Shown here: one piece after another, positions 11,370-21,484 of the stretch | Position numbering within the stretch: the first letter of the stretch is position 1 | Layout: each line of letters starts with the position of its first letter | Assembly: GCA_038277395.1 (NCBI GenBank) | Contig: CM076190.1 | Coordinates: forward strand, 247,423,256-247,487,255 | Length of the DNA: 64,000 bases | Direction of reading: 5' to 3' | Origin: Dryocosmus kuriphilus | Taxonomy: Eukaryota > Arthropoda > Insecta > Hymenoptera > Cynipidae | Program-made: the position numbers and the translations under genes | Notes under the pieces: model-generated | The model's input: the letters and a program-made list of their open reading frames with translations, nothing else | Database searches by the model: none | What the model was told of the DNA's origin: nothing

Positions 11370-12180
11370 CGTCGTCTGTGACCGCGATAACTTTCGAAGG
11401 ACTAATCGGATTGGAATGCGCTTTGGAAAACTTCTTTAAGGGGTAAAAAGAAAGGACGAGTTCGTTAACCAGCGGTTTTTGATCAACGGTTATGGTTTTA
11501 TCCATCAAAAACTGTTTTCACAAAATCAAAAAAACCATTTTCCGGCTAAACTATGAGAGATACAAAAAAATGGAAGAAAGTAAACTTATTCACCTCAAAA
11601 ATGTCTACAAATTTTGTCTCAACCATTTTTTGATAAAATGAACAGTTTTTGTTTTAATCAAGAAAACGCTATTAAAATTAAAAAACTCTGGTTTCCCGCC
11701 TAAATATTCAAGATACAAAAAATTGGTAAAAAATAAAGTTGTTCAATTCAAAAATATCTACAAATTTTGTTTTAACTATTTTTTGGTAAAATGCACGGTT
11801 TTTGTTTTAATCGATAAAGCGTTATTAAAAATCAAAATTTTTAAATTTCCTGCCAAACTGTGCAAGATACGGAAAAATGATAAACAACAAAGTTGTTCGC
11901 CTTAAAAAGTTCTACAAATTTTCTCTTTATCATTTTTTTGAGCAGACGCGTAGTTTTTGAGTTATTCGTGAAATATATTATGAAGTATAAAGAAAACCAC
12001 TTTTCAGCAAAACTTTGCAAGATATGAGAAAATATTAATAAGCAAAATTGTTCACCTTGGAAAGAGCTACACAATTTATTTATAAGAGTCATCGCTTTAC
12101 ATTTAAGAATCGAAATCCTGTGTTGTGAAAATGTGGAAAATCACAAAAAAACTTTACGAATCTACAATGTGCTTTAAAAA
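10859..12180. repeat. Palindrome spacer: dispersed unit F
   Basis: This part has imperfect subrepeats of about 90-100 bp with CTACAAATTTTGT, AACCATTTTTTGATAAAATG, CACGGTTTTTGTTTTAATCG and TTTCCCGCCAAA, plus a CGT/CGTTGT microsatellite at about 11305-11380. Minus-strand segment 11182-11508 reads open and is Asp/Asn-rich only because of that microsatellite. The same unit recurs at 27836-28680 and 28730-29470, outside any palindrome, so F is an independent dispersed repeat. Confidence 0.75.
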
Positions 12181-12189
12181 AATGTAATT

Positions 12190-12466
12190 GTCGAGCGCGA
12201 AGCGCGAGTGTCATGATGAGAATGTATTCCTTAAGGGCGATAGAGCCTTAAGTAAAATAGTTCCTTTTGGAATTTTTAATGTAAAGGTTTATAGGATCCA
12301 TAAACACCGAGCGCGTAGCGCGAGGTGAATAATTCATCGAACGCGAAGCGCGAGTGCCGTAAATAACGTATCGAGCGCGAAGCGCGAGTGCCAACAGACG
12401 CGCGCCCTAGGCGCATTCACACTTCGCGCGAAGCGCGCGATGAGAATGTGCCCGCGAAGCGGGCAG
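12190..12466. repeat. Cluster of GCGAAGC mini-hairpin motifs
   Basis: Near-identical GAGCGCGAAGCGCGAG words start at 12193, 12309 (with GCGTAGC in the middle), 12339 (GAACGC variant) and 12373. Related stems CGCGCGAAGCGCGCG and GCCCGCGAAGCGGGC are at 12425 and 12450. Each is a perfect or near-perfect stem with a GAA loop. The segment is strongly G+C-rich against an A+T-rich background and has no coding frame. Confidence 0.85.
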
Positions 12467-12479
12467 ATTTTTTATTTTG

Positions 12480-12958
12480 TGAAAACCGTTTTTGATGGAT
12501 GAAACCACAACCGTTGTTCAAAAACCGCTGGTTAACGAACTCCTTCTTTCTTTTTACGCCTTAAAGAAGTGTGCCAAAGCGCAATCCAATCCGATTAGTC
12601 CTTCGAAAGTTTTCGTTGGAACAGACTCCAACGACGACAACGGCAACGACAACGACAACAGACAGACAGACAGACACCGTCGTAAAAACCGTTTTTTTTC
12701 TGATTCAGGGGGCTCAAAACGTGGAGATTTGATGAAAACTGGGGGGTTTTTTAGCGCGTCGCCAGTTGACATATCATTCCAGTTAGTGTTGCGAGTAGGT
12801 TATATTACTGAAGTAACATAACTGAGAACGAGAATTTGTTGAGATTTAGGAGAATTTTTGTGAATATAAGTTTTTTGAATAAAATGCTATACTTTAAACG
12901 ATTTCAACTAATTATAAAAGATCATACTATACAGCGCGCGTGAAAATTTCTGATATTT
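12480..12958. repeat. Inverted partial copy of unit F
   Basis: 12490-12770 is the reverse complement of part of 11200-11510: CCGCTGGTTAACGAACTC, CCGATTAGTCCTTCGAAAG and ACCGTCGTAAAAACCG all have partners there. The spacer therefore carries its own smaller inverted pair. The rest, 12780-12958, is unremarkable A+T-rich sequence. Confidence 0.7.
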
Positions 12959-13770
12959 CTGAAAAATGGTACAGAACTTTTCCATAGAACTCTTCTGGGG
13001 GGGGGGGGGGGGGGGGGGACAGAACTCTCATCAGAACTCCTGGAACTCTCAAAATTTTGAAAATAAAAATTTTTGGGTATTTTTAGAGGCCCGTAGATTT
13101 TTGGTTTTTGAGTTGATCGAAAAATGGTATAGGACTTTTCGACATAACTCTTTGGGGGAGGAACAGAACTCTCTCATCAGAACTCCCGGAACTCTCAAAA
13201 TTTTGAAATTCGAAATTTTTTGGTAACTTTAGAGTCCCGTAGCTTTTTGGTTTTTGAGTTGATCGAAAAATGGTATAGGACTTTTCGATAGAACTCTTTG
13301 GGTGAGGGACAGAACTCTCATCAGAACTCCCGGAACTCTCAAAATTTTGAAATTCGAAATGTTTTGGTAACTTTAGAGTCCCGTAGCTTTTTGGTTTTTG
13401 AGTTGATCGAAAAATGGTATAGGACTTTTCGATAGAACTCTTTGGGGGAGGAACAGAACTCTCATCAGAACTCCCAGAACTCTCAAAATTTTGAAACTCG
13501 AAATGTTTTGGTAACTTTAGAGTCCGTAGCTTTTTGGTTTTTCAGTCGATCGAAAAATGGTATGAGACTTTTCGATAGAACTCTGTGGGGGTGGAACAGA
13601 ACTCTCATCTGAACTCCTGGAACTCTCAAAATTTTTAAAATAAAAATTTTTGGGTATCTTTAGAGGCCCGTACCTTTTTGGATTTTGAGTTGATCGAAAA
13701 ATGGTATGGTGCTTTTCGATAGAACTCTTTTGGGGGGGGGGGGGGAAGAACTGTCATCAGAACTCTTGAA
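12959..13770. repeat. 144-bp tandem repeat, right arm (inverted)
   Basis: About five units in inverted orientation relative to 10378-10850, with GAACAGAACTCTCATCAGAAC recurring near 13161, 13308, 13451 and 13595. It begins with a G-run of about 20 at 12999-13018 and ends with one at about 13731-13745. It has more units than the left arm, so the arms have changed copy number since the palindrome formed. Confidence 0.85.
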
Positions 13771-14240
13771 CATTTGACGAAAAATTTCGGCTGGTGTTAC
13801 AATTTTCAAAATGTTGTAACTTTTAGATTTTTTAATTTTTCGAAATTTTTTTCATGTAGAACTCTAGAACTCTTTAGCCAAAAAAAGATGGTGGAACGAA
13901 AAAATTGGATTGAAAAAAAAAAGTGGGGGGACATGCATTTTTTTCGAAAATTTTTTTTTTGGGTCAATTCGCCAGAACTATTTTCGAAAAGCATCAGGGA
14001 CTCTAGAACTATGCTAAATCTACTCAGAACTCTAAGGAAAAAATGAGTTTTTCAAAAGTGGGGGGAAGCGTGAATTTAGCCCCCCATTTTTTAAAAACCG
14101 TTTTTTTACCTATTAATCGCTAGAACTATTTTCAAAACTTATCAGGAACTCTAGAACTATCCTAAAGGAAGTCAGAACTCTAAAAAAAAAAAAATGAAAA
14201 ATTTTGATAGTGGGGGTACAAGTTCACACGCATGTGTTTA
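13771..14240. repeat. Palindrome right arm, inner portion
   Basis: Reverse complement of 9880-10340. It includes AATTTCGGCTGGTGTTACAA, GTGGGGGGACATGCATTTTT (against the left-arm C-run segment near 10190) and GTACAAGTTCACACGCATG. Homology stops near 14240 and resumes at about 17816, where AAACACCGTGTCATCAACCC matches left-arm 9865-9890. Confidence 0.8.
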
Positions 14241-14654
14241 CACCTCCGAATATAATGAACATAATGAAACTGTCCTAACGTACATTCAAAATGCTTCAAA
14301 TGCCACGTACGATCAAATTGAAAAAAAATATTCCTTGTTCTTTTATCTAAAAAATAAAAAAACTACCTAATCTTCCGTTTTTTCTGAAAGAGAAAATTTT
14401 ACTATTTTATCGTGGGCTGGGGTAGGCTTCCCCAAAACTGAAGGAAGGGTGAGAGAAACTCGTCCTACCTTTAATTATTTTGTGGGTCTATACCCTTAAC
14501 TCCTGGACTGAGAGCAGTTGTCCGCAAATCAAGTAATGATGAAAGAAGGTTCGCGAACTGAATTAAACGAAGAGTAATTTTGTATCCAAAACTTCACCAA
14601 TTACTAATCTGTTTAACATTCGAACATATACATTTCAGAGAGAGAAAAAAAATA

Positions 14655-15726
14655 CAGTCTGTTCCACAAGACAAGATACGCATTTTCTCGAAAATTTTTA
14701 AAGATTTTTTCTCTTCTTTTTTGGCCTGACTGTGCGTTTGAAGGGCTAAGGTGGAACCGCTGATTCGCTTCATTCTCGTTCGAAGTGTCAGATATTGTAC
14801 AAGATTGCGCAACGAGTGCTGTATACGCTAAACGTTTTGAGGCTGTGTTTTTGTGCACCAATAAACACGGACCACATCTTTCGTACTCAGCCGCAGCTAA
14901 AGTGCTTAAAAAGTCTAAGCACTTCGTGCAAACGTGGTAGGAGCGGTATAGGGACACAAAAGCAGTCGACGATCTGCCGGGAAGAGGAGAAATGTGAGCA
15001 ACGTCGAGTAAGGAGGATAAGGCAATCATCGCACTGTTCAAGCGCAATCCAGCTCTGCGGCTACGCGAAGACAAAGCTAAGCTAGCGGCGATGGGACTAG
15101 AGATTAGTATAAACACATAAGATGCAGATCAGCTGAAGCAAAAGTGCAGTACCGTATAAAGGTCCATGCTTGTGAATTCTTCTCGCAGCGCGGCTTTAGC
15201 TGTTTAGAGCTTTTTACTGAGAACCTGAACGCTCAAAGAATGGTCAAAATCTACAAACATGGTCTTCTGAAGTCTGTAGGAAAGACGTTTGGAGCCAACA
15301 ATGAGGCTTGGATCCTTCAAGAGGACAACGACCCTAAACGTCGCAGTCGCCTCTGCACGAGCTGGAAAGCGGAAAATGGCGTCATGATCTTGGACTGGCA
15401 TTCACAATCTCCTGATGCAAATCCAATTAAAAATGTGTGGATTGTCGTTAAGAGAAAACTTGCAGGAAGGTGTGTATTCACCCTCAAACAGCTCGCTCGA
15501 CGAATTGGAGAGGTATGACGCTCTCTATCTTCAAAATATGCCGAAAAATCAGTCGAGAGCATGCCCAGAAGGTTCCAGGCCATTATCCAGAATAACGGCG
15601 ATTGGACGGTTTATTATGTAGAGTCCACCCTAATTTCTAAAGCGTTTTTTCATGGGAAAAAAGGAAAATGAAGTTTTCTTTGAAACTTTTCGAGAAAACG
15701 TGTACCTTGTTTTGCGGAACAGACTG
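14655..15726 (+). mobile_element. Tc1-like transposon, internally deleted
   Basis: The ends are inverted: CAGTCTGTTCCACAAGACAA at 14655 and, read from 15726 on the other strand, CAGTCTGTTCCGCAAAACAA. The imperfect inverted repeat continues to the CATTTTCTCGAAAA/CGTTTTCTCGAAAA word, about 40 bp in all. TA dinucleotides flank both sides (14653-14654 and 15727-15728), the Tc1/mariner target duplication. At 1,072 bp it is shorter than typical autonomous relatives (about 1.3-1.7 kb), consistent with loss of the middle of the gene. Confidence 0.88.
14800..15518 (+). pseudogene. Tc1-family DD34E transposase, inactivated
   Basis: The N-terminal helix-turn-helix half survives as fragments in broken frames (around 14930-15100, including RYRDTKAVDDLPGRG and ALFKRNPALRLREDKAKLA). 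The segment with the first catalytic Asp appears deleted. The C-terminal half (15144-15518) is open: ENLNAQRMVKIYKHGLL, WILQEDNDPK, then DWHSQSPDANPIKNVW and KRKLAG. The second catalytic Asp is in QEDNDPK. Exactly 34 residues later the expected Glu of PIENVW is Lys. No ATG opens the C-terminal frame. Frameshifts, deletion and Glu-to-Lys change together rule out activity. Confidence 0.88.
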
Positions 15727-15728
15727 TA

Positions 15729-17160
15729 TTATTGGGAATAAAAACTTGTGCAGTAGGCACGCTCTATAATCGGCAGAGCGTACATGACAGGTAATGAAAA
15801 TAAAATGTCAGAATACAGAAAGAGAAGATAAAGCAATTAAAATGGATCGCTACAGCTTACCATTTCGAAGTACTAAAATTACCGCTTACAAAGTACACTT
15901 TTCGAAAATTCAGAAATCAAGAGGAAGGAAGGTGGGGTCCACTCGCTTCCGAATTTCCTTTTAGCGATTTAAAAGCGGGCAAAAATCTTTCAATTTGGCA
16001 GGTTTATCAACCCACTCTGGTCGCTCAATTTCGCACTCCCGCAAGCCAAACAACGCGCGAGTACTTGTTACTACATTGAATTCACCATTACGAAAAATAG
16101 AAAATATATCTATTTTCCATAAGGGAGAATTGCAGCCTTCTGAGAAAGTCACTTTGTCTCGCTTTGAGATTCGAGAAAAAGTGATATTCCCTAAACTGTC
16201 TCAATTTAGTTTTTTACAGGCCGGATAGGACACAAAGCAGTTTGAGTGTTCCCATTACGGTCCTGCCTCTCGCCGGGTAGAGCTCAACCTTGTTCTCGTT
16301 AGCGATTCGGAAAAAATATAGTCCCGCTAAACCGGAATAAGACACATTGCGACTTATGGGCTAAGTATTACCAAAAACGTAAAATTCCTTTGAGTTTTTA
16401 AAATCCAGACGGATGGACGGGCGCATCTTTTGAGTAGAACTGGCTCGTGCCAGGGCGTTCAGTATACTGCGATTTCGACTTTCGTCTGATCCACCCTGAC
16501 GGTTCTCAGCTGGGGTGATCTAGGTAGGGATATTTGCGGAATTGTGGAATTTTGGTCAGGAAGGTAGGGATATGCCGTGTTAATCGAAGCAACGTTTACA
16601 ATTTTTGACTAGCTGTATAGTTTAGCTTCCTTCCATGGACTTTGCACCAGCGAGGTAGGAACCTCGTCAGCCTATTGCAAGAATAAAATATTTCGATGCA
16701 TCTTATATTTCTGGAAAGCCCTTTTTAAATTTCAATTTGCATCAGAATCGATGCAGGTTGGAATTTTCAATTTATAATTAAATATATATTATTTTCAACC
16801 ATTAGGTGTCTTGATGTCTTTTATTAAATATGCATTATTTCCAGCTTTCATTAGGGCGTGGAAAATAATGCCTGTTGGCATAGTCTTTTTGCTGAGAACA
16901 CACGTGGTATTGTTTTGACGTGGCCACGTGCGTTTCACTGTGGAGCGGCTCAGTGGATAGCGTAATGGAAGACGAAAAGAGATAGACTTATGGGAGGATC
17001 ATGTAGAGAGAGAGAGCGAGATGAAAGAGGTGACTACATGTTCCGTGGAGGCTTTCGGTCGTAGCAGTGCAATGAACAGCGATTTATGAGCGCGCGAGAG
17101 GGAGACAGCGCTATGTTAGACGTCGCCGAGAGGGAAGAAGTTTTCAGATACATGAACATC
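15729..17160. other. Unassigned sequence, no gene recognised
   Basis: Unique-looking sequence of mixed composition, between the Tc1-like element and the next repeat block. Short open frames on both strands (such as 15995-16228) overlap each other and show no recognisable motif. A GAGAGAGAGCGAGA run lies at about 17005-17025. I see no terminal repeats. Confidence 0.5.
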
Positions 17161-17815
17161 GGGGGGGGGGGGGGGGCTAGTTCCACGGTGTCTATATCTC
17201 CGAATATGATGAACATAATGAAACTGTTCTAACGTATATTCAAAATGCTTCAAATGCGCTCAAATTCACCACCAAGAAAATTAATTTAGCTCAATTATAC
17301 GACCTTATAACCGCGATTGCACTTTCTGGCTGGGATGCGGAGCCCGACATGCTGTCACCTATCACAGGGCGGAAGTCTAATCGAGGTTATAAGTTCATGT
17401 AATTGAGCTAAATTAATTTTCTTGGTGATGCATTTGAGCGCATTTGAGTTGCAATGGAAGCACGCGAGCACAATATTTTCGAGTCAACTAAAATGGGAGA
17501 TATAGACACCGTGGCACTAGCCCCCCTACCGGATGTGCATGCAAAATCCGGTGATTTATGGTATTAGGAATTTTTTTTTAAAAAGTGCATTTGAGCGAAT
17601 TTGAAACCGGTGCAAATAACGTCTTGTGACGCAATTTCATTTAATAAAAAAAAAAATATTAATTTATCTTGGGTCATCACTTAGAGATGTAATATTTTGT
17701 TAATATCTGAACATTTTCAAATGTATGTGAAAACTTCTTTGTGGTGAATTTGAGCGCATTTAAAGCATTTTAAAAATAAGTTAGAACAGTTTCATTATGT
17801 TAATTATATTCGGAG
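17161..17815. repeat. Nested inverted repeats of the CAAATGCGCTCAAA type
   Basis: Starts with a G-run of about 17 at 17161 and holds the 17250-17448 hairpin. It then repeats palindrome-arm words: GTGGCACTAGCCCCCCTACC near 17510, ATGTGCATGCAAAATCCGGT near 17530 and again near 17855. A second partial copy of arm sequence is therefore stacked next to the first. Confidence 0.65.
17250..17448. repeat. Long hairpin with arms of about 69 bp
   Basis: Left arm 17250-17318 and right arm 17379-17448 are reverse complements with few mismatches. AAGAAAATTAATTTAGCTCA at 17274 pairs with TGAGCTAAATTAATTTTCTT ending at 17423. The loop (17319-17378) is about 60 bp and G+C-richer (GGCTGGGATGCGGAGCC). No open frame. 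It may be a small inverted-repeat element. Confidence 0.8.
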
Positions 17816-18425
17816 ATATAAACACCGTGTCATCAACCCCCCCACGGACGTGCATGCAAAATCCGGTGTTGTATGGCATTAGGAATTTTTTTTTTACAAG
17901 TGCATTTAAGCGCATTTGAGACTTAGTACAAATAGCCGTTTTCGACCTTATTTTATGCAATTTTGAGAAATTAAAGTTTGTGTTTGGTCACCACTTTGAT
18001 GAGGGTTAATGTGTCGATATCTGACGCAATTATAAATATATTTGAAATTTTCTGGTGGTGCATTTGCGCGCATTTGAATTCGAATAGATTTATGTCAACA
18101 GGAAGAATTTCACCCCAGCGTGGCACCAGCCCCCCCCCCCCCCAAATTTGCCACAAATTATTAACTCGCACAATTTACTGGCGAAGAATTTTTAATTGGT
18201 GGTGCATAACAGCGCAGTACTTCAAGATGGCATAATTAAAAGCATTATTTTTAAAGGTGGGGGGTAGCGTGCCCCCCCCCCCCACTGCAACGCCGTCAAT
18301 AACTCCCTTGGTTTTGCGGCGCAAAAAGTTTAATTGGTGGTGCATTTGGGTGCATTTGAAACGCATTTGAATCCATTTGGGTACATGTCCAACTTAGGGG
18401 GGGGGGGGGTTGACACGGACCTGAA
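17816..18425. repeat. Palindrome right arm, outer portion
   Basis: Reverse complement of about 9059-9890, with C- and G-runs of 11-15 at 18129, 18273 and 18398. Relative to the left arm it lacks roughly 190 bp, corresponding to about 9290-9480. Confidence 0.8.
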
Positions 18426-20090
18426 GTCGTGGAATTCAGATGATTCGATAAATCCGATCGATCTGAAGTCTTCCAAGTAAACCGAGGAATTTCAAAGAAT
18501 TTAATTAATTGGAGAAATTCAGAGAATTGAAAATAATCCATTGAATTCGAGGAATAAATCAAGTTCACAGAAATTCTTTAAATTCGTGGAATTTAGGGAA
18601 TTTCGTGAATCCGCATGATCTGAATCATTCCAAGTAAACCGGCTAATTAAAAGAAATTTAATTAGAGGGAGAAATTCAGAGAAATAAAAAGATGTCATTG
18701 AGTTTGAGGAAATACAGAAAATTCAGAGATATTCAACGAATTCGCGGAATTCAGATAATTCGATAAATCCGAACGATCCGAAGTCTTCCATGTACACAAA
18801 GGAATTTCAGGGAATTTATTTAATAAATTGGAGAAATTCAGAGAATTAAAAGTAATCTATTGAATTCGACGAACAGATCAAATTCAAAGAGATTCAACAA
18901 ATTCGTGGAATGTAGGGAACTTGATGAATCCGAAAGATCTGAAGCCGTCCAAGTAAACAAGGAAGTTAGAAGGAACTTAATTAATTGGAGAAATTCTGAG
19001 AAATGAAAAGAAGTCATTGAGTTCAAGGAATACAGAAAATTCAGAGATATTCAACAAATTCGTGGAATTCAAGTAATTCGACGAATCCGAAGGATCTGCT
19101 ATCTTCCAAGTAAACCGGGTAATTCAAAGGTATTTAATTAATTGGAGAATTTCAGAGAATCAAAAAGAAGCCATTGAGTTCGAGGAATACAGAAAATGCA
19201 GAGAAACTCAACGAATTCAATGAATCTGAAGGGTTTGAAAAGCTCCAGGTAAACCGAGGAATTAAAAAGAATTTATTAATTGGAGAAATTTAAATAATCA
19301 AAAAGAATCGATTCAATTCGAAGAATACAGCAAATTCACAGAAATTCAAGGAATTCATGGTATTCAAGGAATTCGATGTATCCAAAGAATTTGAAGGGTT
19401 CCAAGCAAACCGAAGAATTCAAATGAGTTTAATTATTTGGACAAATTTATAATTAAAAAAAATCCATTGAGTTCGACGAACAAGCAAATTCAGAGATATT
19501 CAACGAATTTTGGAATTCAGATAATTCGATGAATCCGAAGGATCTGTGGTATTCAAAGTAAACCGGGGAATTCAAAGGAATTTAATTAATTGGAGAATTT
19601 CAGAGAAATAAAAAGAAGGCATTGAATTCAAGGAATAGAGCAAATTCACAGTAACTCAACAAACTTGTGGAATTTAGGGAATTTCATGAATCCCTAGGAT
19701 CTGTAGCGTTCCAAGTAAACCGTGTAATTAAAAGGAATTTAGTTAATTGGAGAAAGTCAGAGAATTAAAAAGAAGCCATTGAGTTCGAGGAATACAACAG
19801 ATTCAGAGAAATTCAACGAATTAGTGGAATTCAGAGTATTCGATGTTTCCGAAGAACTTTAAGAGTTCCAAGAAAACCGAGGAATTCCAAGCTGTCTAAG
19901 AAATTCCAAGAAATTCATAAAATTTAAAGAATTTAAAAGAATTAAAAAATAATTCAACGAAATTGAGGAATTCCAAGAATTCAATGCATACGAGGAGTTT
20001 CAAGATTTTCAGTGCATGCGAGGAATTACAGAACATTCAGCGAATTCAAAAGAATTCGAACATTGTAGGAAATTCTAAAAAAATTGTTCA
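18426..20090 (+). repeat. Satellite family B array
   Basis: About ten diverged units of about 155 bp. Each has CTGAAG(T/C)CTTCCAAGTAAACC, GGAATTTAATTAATTGGAG, AGAAGCCATTGAGTTCGAGG and ATTCAACGAATTCGTGG words. The final units near 19900-20090 are degraded. No coding frame. Confidence 0.9.
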
Positions 20091-20980
20091 GAGTGCTTTA
20101 AAATGTTTTTTTTGAATCCACTCAGTTCCGCCAATTCTCTCCAATTGCTTTGAAGTGATCGGACTGTGGAATTTTACAAGGAATGAAAATAATCCATAAG
20201 TACATGAAATTCTTCAAAATTCCTTGAACTTGCTTTAAATTCCTCGATTTCCTTGGAATTCGTGATCTTCTTTGAATTAAAAAAATTCTCGGAAATACAT
20301 GAAACTCTTCAAATTTCTCATAATTCAATTAAGTTTCTGTTAAATTCTTGGAATTATTTCAAATTCCTCGAATATCTTCAAATTTGGTAATTTACTCGAA
20401 ATTCTTGATATTTTTTTGAATTCCTAGAATTATTCGAAATTCCTTGTTAATTCTTGCTATAACTTGGAACTTGCAAATTCCCCGAAATTTTATAATTTCG
20501 TGGAATTACTCAAATTCCTTTATTTCTTGGAAAATCTTGTACTAAAATGGGAATTGGATATTTCTCGGAATTCGTCAAATTTTTTAAAATGCCTCCAATT
20601 ATTTGAAATTCCTGAAATTTTGTGAACTTCCTTAAATACTTCGAAATTTGGAAATTTCTTGAAATTATTGGAATCACTTGAAATTTTGAAACTAGTTTAA
20701 AATTGATAATTTCGTGGAATTCGACAAATTCTTTGAAGTTAATAATTTGGAATTCGAAAATTACAGAAAAATTGACAATTTCGTCGAATTCCTCAAATGC
20801 GTTGTATTCCTTGGAATTTGATAAAAATTCCCTGAAATGCTTCGAATTTCTTAAAATTCCCCGAAATCTATGAAATTTAGAATTATAACTCTAGAAAATA
20901 AAGGTTATCCAAATTAAAATTCAGTTAAATGCAAATTCAAAAAAAACTTATGGAAAATGACGAGGGAAATGAATTAAAGT
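20091..20980. repeat. Degenerate GAATT-rich short-period repeat
   Basis: Loosely periodic words such as TTGGAATT, CTCGAAATTCTTG and AATTTCGTGGAATTC, resembling reverse-complement fragments of family B but too diverged to frame as units. Similar stretches occur at 31620-31930 and 53271-53785. No gene seen. Confidence 0.7.
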
Positions 20981-20984
20981 AAGT

Positions 20985-21484
20985 TAGGTGTGAAATGAAT
21001 TAAAATAAGTTAGGTATATTATAATGTCAATCATGTAACATTATGTAAATTGAGAAAACAAGTTTATTTTTATTTAATCAATTTTCGATGGGAAATAAAT
21101 ATACTGCAATTAAAAGTAAATTTTATGAAAATTATAGATATTATTATGCTTAAGATATTATTATATTTACCAACAGAATCAGTGAAAATCACTAAAGTGA
21201 AAAACAAGATACCAATCACTGTCCTCATTCTTTTTAACTAATGAATTTTCGAGAAAATTTTCCAAGATAATTAATATTCGTTATCATATTCGTTCTTCTA
21301 AATTGTTTGTATTTCAGTAACGTGTTTTTCACCTTCAATGAAATAACAAAAATCTTTCAAATTTATGACATTGTTTTGTACAATTTTTAGAGGAAAGCAT
21401 TATTACTATATAAAGGAGAGATCGATTTTCGTTTGAACAATGACAATACTCTTTTTAAATAAAGCAACCTCTGTTTATTCCTTT
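20985..21484 (+). repeat. Dispersed unit E, copy 1
   Basis: Roughly 480 bp repeated at 31940-32455 and 53786-54270. Shared words include ATGTAACTTTATGTAAATTGAGAA (in part), ACCAACAGAAT(C/T)AGTGAAAA, CACTAAAGTGAAAAACAA, CAATCACT(G/C)TCCTCAT and TCAAATTTATGACATTGTTT. Copies differ by many substitutions and small indels. Each is followed by a satellite A or unit D array. Confidence 0.88.

Larger units (their letters stand above)
14241..17815. mobile_element. Secondary insertion in the right arm
   Basis: About 3.6 kb with no partner in the left arm. Its outer edges are themselves inverted: CCTCCGAATATAATGAACAT with AATGAAACTGTCCTAACGTA at the left, and the near reverse complement ending TTATATTCGGAGATATAAAC at the right (17790-17820). 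A direct copy of the left edge also lies at 17195-17260. Inside are the Tc1-like transposon, unassigned sequence and a strong hairpin. I recognise no transposase for the insertion as a whole. Confidence 0.6.
9059..18425. repeat. Giant imperfect palindrome (foldback-like element)
   Basis: The two ends are inverted copies: AGGTCCATGTCA followed by a C-run and TAAGTTGGACATGT on the left, and ACATGTCCAACTTA, a G-run and TGACACGGACCT on the right. The arms contain matching blocks in reverse order. Examples are TGCGCCACAAAACCAAGGGA versus TCCCTTGGTTTTGCGGCGCA, GCTGGTGCCACGCTGGGGT versus CCCAGCGTGGCACCAGC, and the 144-bp tandem repeats on both sides. The left arm is 9059-10858 and the central spacer 10859-12958. 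The right arm is 12959 to about 14240 plus about 17816-18425, split by a secondary insertion. Deletions distinguish the arms: left 9290-9480 has no full right-hand partner. No transposase belongs to the palindrome itself. It resembles foldback-type elements, which is an inference. Confidence 0.8.

Noticed and set aside
12420..12480. Helitron 3' end (hairpin GCCCGCGAAGCGGGC near a terminus)
   Set aside because: No CTRR follows the hairpin at the expected distance, and no matching 5' TC end or rolling-circle protein is present.
11182..12821. Acidic poly-Asp/Asn frames at 11182-11508, 12492-12821 and 28737-29036 as a protein family
   Set aside because: Similarity is explained by copies of unit F containing the same microsatellite. 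The microsatellites differ in length and interruption, and there is no conserved stop or start context.
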